From Demetria terragena DSM 11295 (GTDB taxonomy: Bacteria > Actinomycetota > Actinomycetes > Actinomycetales > Dermatophilaceae): a DNA stretch of 64,000 bases. Where the stretch lies: NCBI RefSeq assembly GCF_000376825.1, contig NZ_AQXW01000001.1, forward strand, positions 1 through 64,000, in the 5' to 3' direction. Below, one piece after another: positions 36,629-45,404 of this stretch. Every line of letters begins with the position of its first letter. Position 1 is the first letter of the stretch. The notes beneath the pieces are model-generated. The model was not told where the DNA came from and searched no databases. It saw only the letters and a program-made list of their open reading frames with translations. A program made the position numbers and the translations under genes.

Positions 36629-39085
36629 ATGGCATCTCAGTCCGGGCGACCGACTAGCGCGTTGGCTGCAATCCTGGCCGCAATGGTCATACTTCCTGTC
36701 TCATTGGTGATCGGCACGGCGGCATCGACCGCCAATACAGCCGCAGTTCCCGACGGACAATCTCCGGCGACTGCAGCAGCATCGTGCTGGGAGATTGCGC
36801 ACAACACGCCGGGGGCGCCAAGTGGGGACTACTGGTTGGTGACGCCTGCTCTGGGCGCTCCCGAGCAGTTTTACTGCGATCAGACCACCGACGCCGGCGG
36901 ATGGGTCTTGGTCGGACGCGGACGCGAGGGCTGGTCAGAATCGATCACCGGAGCCGGGACGTCCGCTGACGTGCGATCGCCGGTCACCGGTCCCGGAGCT
37001 TTTGTCCCGAAGCAGCTTTCGGGCGAGGCGATTGATGGGCTCAATAACGACCAACCGATCGGTGACCTGACCGACGGCATCCGACTCAGGCGTGCGACCA
37101 ACTCAGCCGGAACGACGTGGCAAGAGGCACGCTTCTCCATATCGTCGCCGCGGGACCGGTGGTCGTGGGATTTCGGAAACGCGCAGCCCGTCGGCGACTT
37201 CTCCTTCGACACGTACAAAGGGTCCGGAGGTACCACGGGTCACTTCGGTCTTAATGGTTACACCTTTGCAGTGCATACCTTGACCAACGCGAAGCTGGGC
37301 TGGGAGAAAGGGTTCGCCTACGGCAACCTGTCCAAGGCCACCTCATCCGAGGACAGCTACGTCAGGTCGACGGTTGCCTCTGGCCGCTACCCGCGCCCGT
37401 TTACTCAGGTGTTTATCCGACCAAAGCTCACCTCAGCCGACATTTTCTCCGAGATTCCCGACACGGGAACACCAGCAAGCGCTGCTCCTGTCGCCGCGAG
37501 CACGTACGCCGAGCCTCAGCGATGGGGCGTCAGCGGCCTTGGCGCAGGGCCGTTGGAGAAGGAAGGAAGTAACGAGGTTTCCGGGTTTGCCGAGTCCGGA
37601 AAAACCGTGTTCGTCGGGGGCAACTTCACTCACGTGCAACGCTCCCGGTCGGGAACGGATCAGCAACCTCAGGCGTATCTGGCTGGCTTCGATCGCGAGT
37701 CCGGCGACTGGGTCTCCACGTTCCGCCCGACGTTCAACAATCAGGTCAAGGACGTCATTGCCCTTCCGGGCGGACGGATCGCCGTGGGCGGCTTCTTCAC
37801 CGAGGTGAACGGTCAACCCCGCGACGGGTTGGTCGTTCTGGACGCAACAACCGGGCAGATCGACGAGACATTCTCTGGGCGCCTACTCAACGCCATTAGT
37901 GGAGGCGTTCCCTCTGTCCGATCACTCGATGTCCAAGACGGCTGGCTCTACGCCGCGGGAGCCTTTACGCACTCGGTCGGCGATGGCCGCAAGACCTACA
38001 CCAAAGGCGCCTCGCGATTCGACATCGCGACCGGCAGTCCCTCGCCGTGGAACCCCGAACTCAACGCCACGGTGATGAGCATCGACGCTTCCGCGCGTGG
38101 GGATCGGGTGTATTTCGCGGGCTTCTTCACCCAGTCGCGCGGACGTGCCGCCGACAAAGCTCTCGCTCTGCGCACCGACTCCGAAGAGATCGTGCCGTGG
38201 ACCCCCAAATTCGCGCTGCCTGAGCAGAACTACCAGCAGGCTGTTCTCGAGGTTGGCGACCGGGTCTGGCTAGGTGGCTCCCAGCATCAACTGATGAGCT
38301 ACCACCGCGAGGGACTCGGTTTGGCTTCGTCCGACATCGCCCTTCAGGGTGGTGACTTCCAAGCGCTTGCGACGGACGGCACTGCGGTCTACGCCGGCTG
38401 TCACTGCTTCAGCGTCACCTTCTCCGGCGCGACCACTTATCGCGGCTTCAAGGTCGCGCCTGGTCCGGACTGGCACGCAGCGGACGCGATCTATGCCTCT
38501 GGGGCGTGGAGCGCCGCCGATGGCAAACGGATTCCGGCGTTCAATCCCAAGCTCAACACCGCTCGTGGAGCAGGCGCCTGGGCCCTCTTTGTCGACTCCA
38601 CTGGCGCTCTGTGGCAGGGAGGAGACCACACCTACTCGACGCGCAGGGACGGCACCCGGCAGTGGTCGGGTGGTTTTGTACGCCACGCAGCGGCTGACCC
38701 CACGCCACCCACCGTTCCCTCTGCGCCTGAGGCACGCACGGTGCCCGACGGCGTCAAACTCAGTTGGCTGGCCGCGACCGACAATCGTGCTGTCACCCAC
38801 TACGAGGTTCTTCGAGACGATCGGCCGATTGCGTCGGTCTCAGGGACGTCTGTCACGGTGCCATCCGGACCTGACGGCGCTCGCTACTTTGTTCGGTCCG
38901 TCGATGGTGTCGGCAATCGATCCGCGAGCACTGCGGCGTTCCAGGTCGCTGCGACACCGACACCACCGACGCCAACGCCGACACCAACCTCGACCGCCAC
39001 GCCCACTCCCACAGGGACTCCGACGCCTACCGCATCGGAGCCTCCGGCCCCCACAACATCAACGACAACTGAGGCCACTCCTTGA
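36629..39085 (+). CDS. Secreted fibrinogen-like / beta-propeller / FN3 protein
   Basis: 818 aa. Strong ribosome binding site (GAAGGAG). Signal peptide at 11-33 (ALAAILAAMVILPVSLVIGT). Residues about 50-270 contain a bacterial fibrinogen-like domain (SCWEIAHNTP, FYCDQTTDAGGWVLVGRG, the YCDxxxxGGGW pattern with one G replaced by A). Residues about 295-695 are beta-propeller-like with repeated blade ends VFVGGNFTHV, IAVGGFFTEVNG, LYAAGAFTHS and VYFAGFFTQS. A fibronectin type III domain follows at about 700-780 (PSAPEARTVPDGVKLSWLAA), then a Pro/Thr tail (TPTPTPT) with no LPXTG or lipobox. Likely an extracellular glycan-binding or matrix protein. Confidence 0.87.
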   Translation: MASQSGRPTSALAAILAAMVILPVSLVIGTAASTANTAAVPDGQSPATAAASCWEIAHNTPGAPSGDYWLVTPALGAPEQFYCDQTTDAGGWVLVGRGREGWSESITGAGTSADVRSPVTGPGAFVPKQLSGEAIDGLNNDQPIGDLTDGIRLRRATNSAGTTWQEARFSISSPRDRWSWDFGNAQPVGDFSFDTYKGSGGTTGHFGLNGYTFAVHTLTNAKLGWEKGFAYGNLSKATSSEDSYVRSTVASGRYPRPFTQVFIRPKLTSADIFSEIPDTGTPASAAPVAASTYAEPQRWGVSGLGAGPLEKEGSNEVSGFAESGKTVFVGGNFTHVQRSRSGTDQQPQAYLAGFDRESGDWVSTFRPTFNNQVKDVIALPGGRIAVGGFFTEVNGQPRDGLVVLDATTGQIDETFSGRLLNAISGGVPSVRSLDVQDGWLYAAGAFTHSVGDGRKTYTKGASRFDIATGSPSPWNPELNATVMSIDASARGDRVYFAGFFTQSRGRAADKALALRTDSEEIVPWTPKFALPEQNYQQAVLEVGDRVWLGGSQHQLMSYHREGLGLASSDIALQGGDFQALATDGTAVYAGCHCFSVTFSGATTYRGFKVAPGPDWHAADAIYASGAWSAADGKRIPAFNPKLNTARGAGAWALFVDSTGALWQGGDHTYSTRRDGTRQWSGGFVRHAAADPTPPTVPSAPEARTVPDGVKLSWLAATDNRAVTHYEVLRDDRPIASVSGTSVTVPSGPDGARYFVRSVDGVGNRSASTAAFQVAATPTPPTPTPTPTSTATPTPTGTPTPTASEPPAPTTSTTTEATP

Positions 39086-39906
39086 CCCAGACAGCGCCAC
39101 CTGAACGTCAGCAGAAGTCAGCCGCTGCACCACGGTTTTCTGACCACCTGCACAATCTGAACCGCGCGCAAAAGAGCGGCGTGGGCGTTCCCGCCTACAC
39201 CCGTTGGGTCAACCGGCGCCTGGCCCGAGGCGTGGCCGCGGGTGCTGCAGTGATCGGTCTCGGGCCGAACGGGGTGACCGTGATCAGCGGCGCGGTATCG
39301 CTGGTCGCCCTGATATTCCTCATCGTGCTGCCACCGGCTGTCGGCACAGGGCTGCTCGTGGCCGCACTCCTCGCGCTGGGTTACGTCCTTGACTCTGCCG
39401 ATGGGCAGGTAGCCCGGCTGACAGGTCGCGCCGGCCCGACGGGCGAGTGGCTCGATCACGTGGTCGATGCCTTTCGCACCCCGGCGATCCATCTGGCGTG
39501 TGCCGTAGCGACCTTCGTCCATTACAGCGACAACCTGGTACTGATGGCTGGCGCAATGGGCTACGCGCTGCTCAGCAGCGGCCAGTTCATGAGCCAGATC
39601 CTGGCTGAGCAGCTCGTCGGCCGCGAGCCAGCAAGGACAGGGGGCAAGGTCACCCGACCTCAGGAGCAAGAGTCCTCGGGACTCACCAAGTCCTTTGTGC
39701 TGCTGCCGAACGATATGGGCATGGTGTGCTGGTGCTTCGCGCTCTGGGGTGTGACGCCAGCCTTCACAGTGGCCTACCTCGTCCTGTTCGCGCTCAATGG
39801 CGCGCACTCGATGATCTCGATGCGACGCAAGTACGTGCGCCTGCAGCAGGTGACTGCCTTGGCTCACGGAGATGCAGGCAACGCACGCAACGAAGGCGGG
39901 GCCTGA
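39082..39906 (+). CDS. CDP-alcohol phosphatidyltransferase family enzyme
   Basis: 274 aa integral membrane enzyme. The active-site motif is complete: DSADGQVARLTGRAGPTGEW then LDHVVD, matching D-G-x2-A-R-x8-G-x3-D-x3-D. About six membrane helices. It transfers a phospho-alcohol from a CDP-activated donor to an acceptor. The start is a TTG overlapping the previous stop (TTGA) at 39082. Being inside a polysaccharide cluster with a TagD-like cytidylyltransferase (44239-44682), it may attach a phospho-polyol to the polymer or its lipid anchor rather than make phospholipid. Confidence 0.85.
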   Translation: MTQTAPPERQQKSAAAPRFSDHLHNLNRAQKSGVGVPAYTRWVNRRLARGVAAGAAVIGLGPNGVTVISGAVSLVALIFLIVLPPAVGTGLLVAALLALGYVLDSADGQVARLTGRAGPTGEWLDHVVDAFRTPAIHLACAVATFVHYSDNLVLMAGAMGYALLSSGQFMSQILAEQLVGREPARTGGKVTRPQEQESSGLTKSFVLLPNDMGMVCWCFALWGVTPAFTVAYLVLFALNGAHSMISMRRKYVRLQQVTALAHGDAGNARNEGGA

Positions 39907-41138
39907 TGGAGTTCGACGCCTCTGACACGACCTCGCTACCGCTACGGCATTACACCCGCGTGGTGGCGCGGGGTTGGCGTCTGATCGCGCTCTGCACGGT
40001 GCTGGGATTGCTCGCGGCCGCTGCGTACCTCTTCCTGGCACCGCGTCAGGTGACGGCAACGGCGCGGGTCTCGCCATCGGTGATTACCAGTGTGCCTTTC
40101 GACCCAGACCATGCTCCATCAAAGATCCTCGACCCCGCCCGCGAAAAGGCCACGGCGAACTCTTCTGCGGTAGCCAGGGAGGCAGCAAAAGCGCTGCCTG
40201 AAACGACGTCGGAGCAGGTACGACAGGCCAGCAGCATTGAGGTGAGCTCGGAAGGCGTCGTCGCAACCGTGACCTACACATCCGACTCAGCCAGCCGTTC
40301 GCGGGTCGGGGCCGACACGGTGGCAAAGGCTTACATCGCGCATCGAAAGACCACCGCCGAAGTGAAGATTCGCAAAATTGCAGGCACCCTCGATCGACGG
40401 ATCAAGGCGCTTGGCAGAGATCTTTCCCGAGCTGAGGCGACTCTCGTCGACACCGACGAGGGCGGCCCAGCTCATGCGGAAGCGCTCTCAGCCAAGACTC
40501 GCGCCGAGACCGGTTTGGGCGATCTCTACAGCGACCGGCACGACCTGCTGGCCATCGACACTGCAGGCGGGGAGGTGCTCGCATCCGCTGACGAGACGGC
40601 GCTGACCTCCTCACCACGAACCCCGGTCGTTCTGGCTAGCGGACTCGGAGCCGGCTTCATTCTTGGCCTCCTCGCCGTCTTCGCACGGCGACGCTTCGAC
40701 CGGGTCATTCGGTCCGCCGAAGACGTGTCCGAAGACCTGAACCTTCCCGTCCTGGCAGTTTTCCCACGCCAGCGAGGTGACATCTCCGATGCCGGCGCGG
40801 TCGTCCGAGAGCGGCTGTTCCACGCTCTCGCCCCAAAGGCCGAGGCGGTGGCCATGATCGACGCTTCGACGGAGTACGACCCCATGGTCGAGCACTCAGT
40901 GATCAGCGCACTGGACGAGAGCACCAGCAGCTCGATCGTCCTAGACACCTGCTCAGTTGCCGACCCAGCATCGACTCAGCTCGAAGTCATCCGTCGTGCT
41001 GATGCGGTCCTGATCATGGCAAGGCTTGGCGCGACCAGCCGAGATGTCGTGGCGACCATCCGTGATCGCTCTCGCTCGCTCGACACTCCAGTGGTGGGAG
41101 TCGTTTTGACCCACGGACCCCGCTCCGCGAAGCAGTGA
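39906..41138 (+). CDS. Wzz-like chain-length protein with degenerate C-terminal kinase-like part
   Basis: 410 aa. Two membrane segments bracket an outer loop: 24-44 (LIALCTVLGLLAAAAYLFL) and about 236-258 (TPVVLASGLGAGFILGLLAV), the layout of Wzz/CapA proteins. The C-terminal 150 residues resemble the back half of a BY-kinase/ParA fold (SIVLDTCSVADPASTQLE, ADAVLIMARLGATSRDVVAT, TPVVGVVLTH) but no Walker A P-loop (GxxxxGKS/T) or Tyr-rich tail is visible. It may be a non-catalytic regulator. Starts at the last base of the previous stop (TGATG). Confidence 0.85.
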   Translation: MEFDASDTTSLPLRHYTRVVARGWRLIALCTVLGLLAAAAYLFLAPRQVTATARVSPSVITSVPFDPDHAPSKILDPAREKATANSSAVAREAAKALPETTSEQVRQASSIEVSSEGVVATVTYTSDSASRSRVGADTVAKAYIAHRKTTAEVKIRKIAGTLDRRIKALGRDLSRAEATLVDTDEGGPAHAEALSAKTRAETGLGDLYSDRHDLLAIDTAGGEVLASADETALTSSPRTPVVLASGLGAGFILGLLAVFARRRFDRVIRSAEDVSEDLNLPVLAVFPRQRGDISDAGAVVRERLFHALAPKAEAVAMIDASTEYDPMVEHSVISALDESTSSSIVLDTCSVADPASTQLEVIRRADAVLIMARLGATSRDVVATIRDRSRSLDTPVVGVVLTHGPRSAKQ

Positions 41139-41144
41139 CGAGCA

Positions 41145-42431
41145 ATGCCCACCGCGCTACCCCGCTGGCCGATTGCCGCCATGTTTGTCCCGTTTGGGCT
41201 GTGGTGGGTACTCGGGCTGGCCGAGATGGCGTGGATCCCGATCGCCGGTGCGATGGCGATGCTCCTGGTTCGACGCGGGCAGGTACGCCTGCCACGCGGA
41301 AGTGGAGTGCTACTCCTGTTCCTCGCGCTCATGACCGTCTCAGTCATCGGCATCGATGCGCCGGGACGGCTCGTCGGCTTCACCTTTCGTGCATTGCAGT
41401 ACTTCGCTATAGCAACAGCTTTCGTCTACGTCTACAACGCCAGACGTGAGATCGGAGTCACTTGGCTGCTAGGAGTCCTGACAACGTTTTGGCTCTGGGT
41501 GGTCGCGGGAGGGTTCCTTGGGCTCCTGGCTCCGTTGCTGTCGTTCCGCACCCCACTGGGCCTCGTACTTCCGGCCTCGATCCAGGCCAATGAGTTGGTA
41601 CAAGAGATGGTCATGCGCCGCACCACGCAATGGAATCCGGGGAGCTGGGTTGACTCCGGTCCGCGGCCGTCCGCGCCCTTTCTCTACACGAACGGATGGG
41701 GTAGCGCCTACTCCCTCCTACTGCCGTTGGTCATTGCCTATGCCATGCGCATTCCGCACAACCGCAAGTGGATTGGCCTGCTTGTGCTCATTCCGCTCTC
41801 GGCAATTCCTGCGGTCCTTACGCTCAACCGAGGCATGTTCGTTGGTCTCACTGTCGCTGCTCTCTGGGTGGCGCTGCGGCTGGCCGCTGCCGGACGTGCG
41901 CGCGCCGTACTCACCCTTGGTGCCGGCGCTGGTGTGGGCATCTTGGTGGGGTGGCTACTCGGGGCCGCTGACCGCCTCTCCCAACGACTAGCCACGAGTT
42001 CGAGCACCGAGGACCGGGCCAACCTTTATGCCGAGGCCATCACCCGCACCCTCCAGTCCCCGCTATTCGGCTATGGCGCACCGAGACCCTCGTACAGCGA
42101 AGGTGCGCCCTCCGTCGGCACCCAGGGTCAGGTATGGATGGTGCTGTTCTCTCACGGTTATCTTGCGCTTGCGGTGTTCCTTGCCGGATTGGTGCTGCTC
42201 ATCGTCGGGACCTGGAGGTGGCAGATACATGGAGCCGCTGGCCTGGCCATCAACGCCGTCCAGGTCGCCCTTCTGGTCGAAGCGTTCTTCTACGGGCTGC
42301 TCCCCACTCCTCTGACCGTCGCTCTGATCGCCGCGGCGGTCGTGCTTCCCCGCACCGGCGTACCAGAAGCACCACCCGATCGAATCAAGACAATACGTAC
42401 GAAAACCGCTGCCCCTCAAGGAATCCCGTGA
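41145..42431 (+). CDS. O-antigen ligase/polymerase-like membrane protein (Wzy)
   Basis: 428 aa with about 11 hydrophobic segments. A large external loop holds the conserved polymerase/ligase region: WNPGSWVDSGPRPSAPFLYT, TLNRGMFVGLT and, further on, STEDRANLYAEAI then SPLFGYGAP. These are typical of Wzy/WaaL-type proteins that polymerise lipid-linked repeats. Together with the flippase and chain-length protein it forms a Wzx/Wzy-type export pathway. Stop overlaps the next start by GTGA. Confidence 0.86.
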   Translation: MPTALPRWPIAAMFVPFGLWWVLGLAEMAWIPIAGAMAMLLVRRGQVRLPRGSGVLLLFLALMTVSVIGIDAPGRLVGFTFRALQYFAIATAFVYVYNARREIGVTWLLGVLTTFWLWVVAGGFLGLLAPLLSFRTPLGLVLPASIQANELVQEMVMRRTTQWNPGSWVDSGPRPSAPFLYTNGWGSAYSLLLPLVIAYAMRIPHNRKWIGLLVLIPLSAIPAVLTLNRGMFVGLTVAALWVALRLAAAGRARAVLTLGAGAGVGILVGWLLGAADRLSQRLATSSSTEDRANLYAEAITRTLQSPLFGYGAPRPSYSEGAPSVGTQGQVWMVLFSHGYLALAVFLAGLVLLIVGTWRWQIHGAAGLAINAVQVALLVEAFFYGLLPTPLTVALIAAAVVLPRTGVPEAPPDRIKTIRTKTAAPQGIP

Positions 42432-43336
42432 CCTACGTAGCCACCGTTGTGATCCCGACGCGCGACCGGCCAGAGCTTGTGCGGCGCACCGTGCGCTCGG
42501 TGCTGGCGCAGACCGACCTGCCCGGTCCGCTCGAGATCGTCGTCGTCTACGACGGGCGACCCACCGACGACCTGGCCGACCTCGAACGCGGCCCGCACAC
42601 CGTGCTTGCGATCAAGAACACGCGCCGCCAGGGACTAGCGGGAGCCCGCAACACTGGCGCACTTGCCGCGACCGCGCCCTTAGTCGCCTTCTGTGACGAC
42701 GACGATGAGTGGCTGCCGACTAAACTCGTCCGCCAGCTTCCCCTGCTTGATATGCCAGACGTGGTGCTTGCCGCCACTGGCTCAACGATCGCTTCTGCGG
42801 GCGGCGAGCGGGAGCGCCTTGCCCCAGAACGGATTTCGCTCGATGACCTGTTGATTTCCCGCGAGTTCTCCGTGCCGTCCTCATCGTTCCTGCTACGAGC
42901 TGACTCGCTAAGGGGAGACCTTGGGCTCGTCGATGAAGAGCTGCCTGGCTCGTTCGCAGAGGACTACGACCTCATGCTGCGCGCCGCACGGCTCGGCCAG
43001 GTTGCGACCGTGCCCGACGCGCTGACTGTGGTCCACTGGGACCGCCCGTCTTACTTCAGCGAGAAGTGGCTGCGCATTGCCGACGCGTTGACCTACCTTC
43101 TGGAAAAGCACCCGGAGTTCAAACGGTCGGCCCAGGGCCAGGCGCGCATCGAAGGCCAGATCGCATTTGCCTATGCCGCGGTAGGCGCCCGCGACGACGC
43201 TCGGCGCTGGGCTCGCCGGGCCCTTGGCCACAACCCTCGACAACCGCGGGCATACCTCGCGTTGATGGTTAGCCTGCGTCTTGTCTCAGCCGATCGCATT
43301 CTGGTGGAACTCAATCGGCGTGGCCGGGGAATCTGA
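42428..43336 (+). CDS. Family 2 glycosyltransferase
   Basis: 302 aa. GT2/GT-A fold with ATVVIPTRDRPELVRRTVRS at the N-terminus, a DxD-like FCDDDDEWLP at about 98, and EDYDLMLRAA near 177. It transfers a nucleotide-activated sugar to the lipid-linked chain. GTG 42428 overlaps the Wzy-like stop (GTGA). The C-terminal 80 residues (ALTYLLEKHPEFKRSAQGQA, RRWARRALGHNPRQP) look helical and repeat-like (TPR-like). Confidence 0.92.
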   Translation: MTYVATVVIPTRDRPELVRRTVRSVLAQTDLPGPLEIVVVYDGRPTDDLADLERGPHTVLAIKNTRRQGLAGARNTGALAATAPLVAFCDDDDEWLPTKLVRQLPLLDMPDVVLAATGSTIASAGGERERLAPERISLDDLLISREFSVPSSSFLLRADSLRGDLGLVDEELPGSFAEDYDLMLRAARLGQVATVPDALTVVHWDRPSYFSEKWLRIADALTYLLEKHPEFKRSAQGQARIEGQIAFAYAAVGARDDARRWARRALGHNPRQPRAYLALMVSLRLVSADRILVELNRRGRGI

Positions 43337-43338
43337 GT

Positions 43339-44217
43339 ATGCCGCGGATCTCTGTTCTGATGCCCGCCTTCAACGCCGAGGCAACCGTGCAAACCGCTGC
43401 AACCAGCACCTTGAGGGCGCTGCCACAGGACTCAGAGTTGGTGGTTCTCGACGATGGCAGCGCCGACAACACGGCATCGGTTCTCGAGCAGATTCGCGAC
43501 CCCCGGTTGAGGGTCGTCCGGGGCGAGAACCGCGGGCCGGCCCTGGCTCTCCAGTCGCTGCTGCAAAGCACCGACAGCCTATTCGTTGCCCGGATGGACG
43601 CCGACGACCGTTGTCTTCCCACGCGATTCAAGGCCCAACTCGGCGCAATTGGAGACGCCGAGGTCATTTTCACCACGGTGCGGTCGTGGGATGGCAACAC
43701 ACGCCCGCATCCCCCGCGCCCATTGCCCGTCTCCGCTCTTGAGTTTCCCTTTCACCTGCTGCTTACTAATCCGGTCGCACATCCAACCATGCTGGCTACC
43801 CGGTCCGTACTGAGTGCCGCCGGCGGGTACCGGGACGTCCCTAGCGAAGATCTTGACTTGTGGTTACGACTGTGTGCCAACGGTGTTCGCCTGAAACGTC
43901 TGGCGCGACCCGGTGTCGACTACCGCACGCACGCTGCACAGATCACCGCGGCACGCGACTGGCGGCAGCGCTCTTGGCGCGACGAGCGCACCAACCAGGC
44001 GTATGCCGCGCTGGCTGAACACATACTGGGTCAGCGCGCAATGCGGATCACCACCTTGTCAGTGGCAGACCTAAGCAGCGCAGAGAAAGCCCGCAACATG
44101 ACCTCGTTCGCGGAGGCATTTCGCACGGCTATCGCGGTGCTGCCTCCGCTGGCCCGCATGCGAGCAGAGCGCCAGTTGAGAGCCCGTGAAAAATGGTTCT
44201 GGGGCGAACTGCGCTAA
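43339..44217 (+). CDS. Family 2 glycosyltransferase
   Basis: 292 aa. N-terminal ISVLMPAFNAEATVQTAATS, then ELVVLDDGSADNTASVLE, and the metal site RMDADDRCLPTRF (D-x-D). VPSEDLDLWLRLC near residue 170 is the catalytic-base region. The ATG is 2 nt after the previous stop. It is the last forward gene of island 1. Confidence 0.92.
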   Translation: MPRISVLMPAFNAEATVQTAATSTLRALPQDSELVVLDDGSADNTASVLEQIRDPRLRVVRGENRGPALALQSLLQSTDSLFVARMDADDRCLPTRFKAQLGAIGDAEVIFTTVRSWDGNTRPHPPRPLPVSALEFPFHLLLTNPVAHPTMLATRSVLSAAGGYRDVPSEDLDLWLRLCANGVRLKRLARPGVDYRTHAAQITAARDWRQRSWRDERTNQAYAALAEHILGQRAMRITTLSVADLSSAEKARNMTSFAEAFRTAIAVLPPLARMRAERQLRAREKWFWGELR

Positions 44218-44238
44218 GCGAGCGACCGAAACCTGCCG

Positions 44239-44682
44239 TTACGAGACCCGCTGATCGAGCGTCTGCCGTAGCAGCGTGCTGGAGGTTTGAACGGTGTAGG
44301 GCAGATAGAAGACCTCGACGCCTACTGCTGCAAAGTCACGTTCAAGTCGCTGTCCCTTGGGTGTTCCTCGCCAGTCATCTCCCTTGAAGATGACGTCGAA
44401 CGGGTGCTCCCGCCAGACATCGAGCTTGCTCGGCACATCTTCGACAATCGCCTCATCGACAAACCGAATGTGTTTGACGATCTCGAGTCGCTCGGCTAAC
44501 GGGATAACCGGGACCTTGCGCTTGGCGCGCAGGGACATCCCGTCGCTCACCACACCAGCGATGAGATAGTCGCAGCGCTCACGAGCGCGCTGCAGAATAT
44601 TCAGATGACCAATATGGAACAGGTCATAAACCCCGGGCGCATACCCCACGCGCAGTTCCTTGTTCGCAGCGTCATATCTCAC
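44239..44682 (-). CDS. TagD-like nucleotidyl(cytidylyl)transferase
   Basis: 147 aa. Both signatures of the glycerol-3-phosphate cytidylyltransferase class are present: GVYDLFHIGHLNILQRA (HxGH) and the C-terminal TSSTLLR. It should make a CDP-alcohol (CDP-glycerol or similar) from CTP. GTG 44682 has GGGAGGG 6 nt upstream. It is on the opposite strand, converging with the GT2 gene across 21 bp. CDP-alcohol could be used by the membrane transferase at 39082-39906. Confidence 0.88.
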   Translation of the reverse strand: MRYDAANKELRVGYAPGVYDLFHIGHLNILQRARERCDYLIAGVVSDGMSLRAKRKVPVIPLAERLEIVKHIRFVDEAIVEDVPSKLDVWREHPFDVIFKGDDWRGTPKGQRLERDFAAVGVEVFYLPYTVQTSSTLLRQTLDQRVS

Positions 44683-44752
44683 GCCGAGCCCTCCCCTGTC
44701 GTGCCAGCCATGCGCTCTCTCGGCACCGGCTCAGGGAGTCTATCTCATAAGT

Positions 44753-44763
44753 GAACGGTGTTC
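44753..44763. promoter_or_regulatory. GAACGGTGTTC inverted repeat at right island boundary
   Basis: Differs from the left-boundary palindrome (31922-31932) by one central base. It overlaps the stop codon of purN and lies about 70 bp upstream of the TagD-like gene, so it may be an operator of that gene. Confidence 0.35.
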
Positions 44764-45397
44764 ATGACCTAGGCGGGGGTCCGTCCCCTACCCGCACCCG
44801 GCGCCCGTCAATCCGAAAACCCTCGCGCGCCATACGGCCGACGTAGTCGACAAGCATCGCCCGCTCGTGCACCTTGATTCGCTCGTGCAGCGAACCCTCG
44901 GTGTCATCGTCGCGCACCTCGACGATCCGCTGGTCCAGAATCGGGCCACTGTCTACGCCGTCGTCGACCAGGTGGATGGTGGATCCGGTGACCTTGACGC
45001 CGTAGGCCAGCGCATCGTGAACGCCATGCGCCCCGGGGAAGCTCGGCAGCAGTGCGGGGTGGGTGTTGAGGATCGGGGCCACGGTCAGCATGTCTGGTCC
45101 GACGATCTTCATGAATCCGGCGGTCACGACGAGAGCAGGTGCCTCGGCTCGCACCCGGGCCGCCAGGGCGGCGTCCCACTCCGAGCGGCCGGGATAGTCG
45201 CGCACTCGCTCAACAAAGGTCGGGATGCCTGCACGCTCGGCCCGAGCCAACCCCTCGATGCGGCCACGGTCAGCACCGACGGCCGCGATGCGCACGCCGT
45301 ACGCCGGATCGGCTGTCGCATCGATCAGCGCCTGCAGCAGGGTCCCCGACCCAGAGACCAGGACGACGATGTCGACGGGATCAGGAGTGGACGGCAC
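44762..45397 (-). CDS. purN: Phosphoribosylglycinamide formyltransferase
   Basis: 211 aa, transfers formyl from 10-formyl-THF to GAR. The catalytic region is conserved: LNTHPALLPSFPGAHG with the His and IHLVDDGVDSGPILDQ with the Asp. The usual N-terminal GSGTNLQ reads GSGTLLQ. GTG 45397 lies 7 nt after TAGCCT inside the preceding gene's 3' end and has no ribosome binding site, so it appears leaderless. It lies 16 bp after DUF6350. purH, normally its neighbour, is 13 kb downstream. Confidence 0.95.
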   Translation of the reverse strand: MPSTPDPVDIVVLVSGSGTLLQALIDATADPAYGVRIAAVGADRGRIEGLARAERAGIPTFVERVRDYPGRSEWDAALAARVRAEAPALVVTAGFMKIVGPDMLTVAPILNTHPALLPSFPGAHGVHDALAYGVKVTGSTIHLVDDGVDSGPILDQRIVEVRDDDTEGSLHERIKVHERAMLVDYVGRMAREGFRIDGRRVRVGDGPPPRS

Positions 45398-45404
45398 GCG
45401 GCAG

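Noticed and set aside
38951-39080. Regulatory repeat in ACGCCAACGCCGAC-type sequence
   Set aside because: It encodes the Thr/Pro tail of the secreted protein and is explained by coding low complexity.
31735-44761. Polysaccharide island as a prophage or transposon
   Set aside because: No integrase, transposase, tRNA target or flanking long direct repeat was found; the 11-bp motifs at the ends are too short to be claimed as attachment sites.
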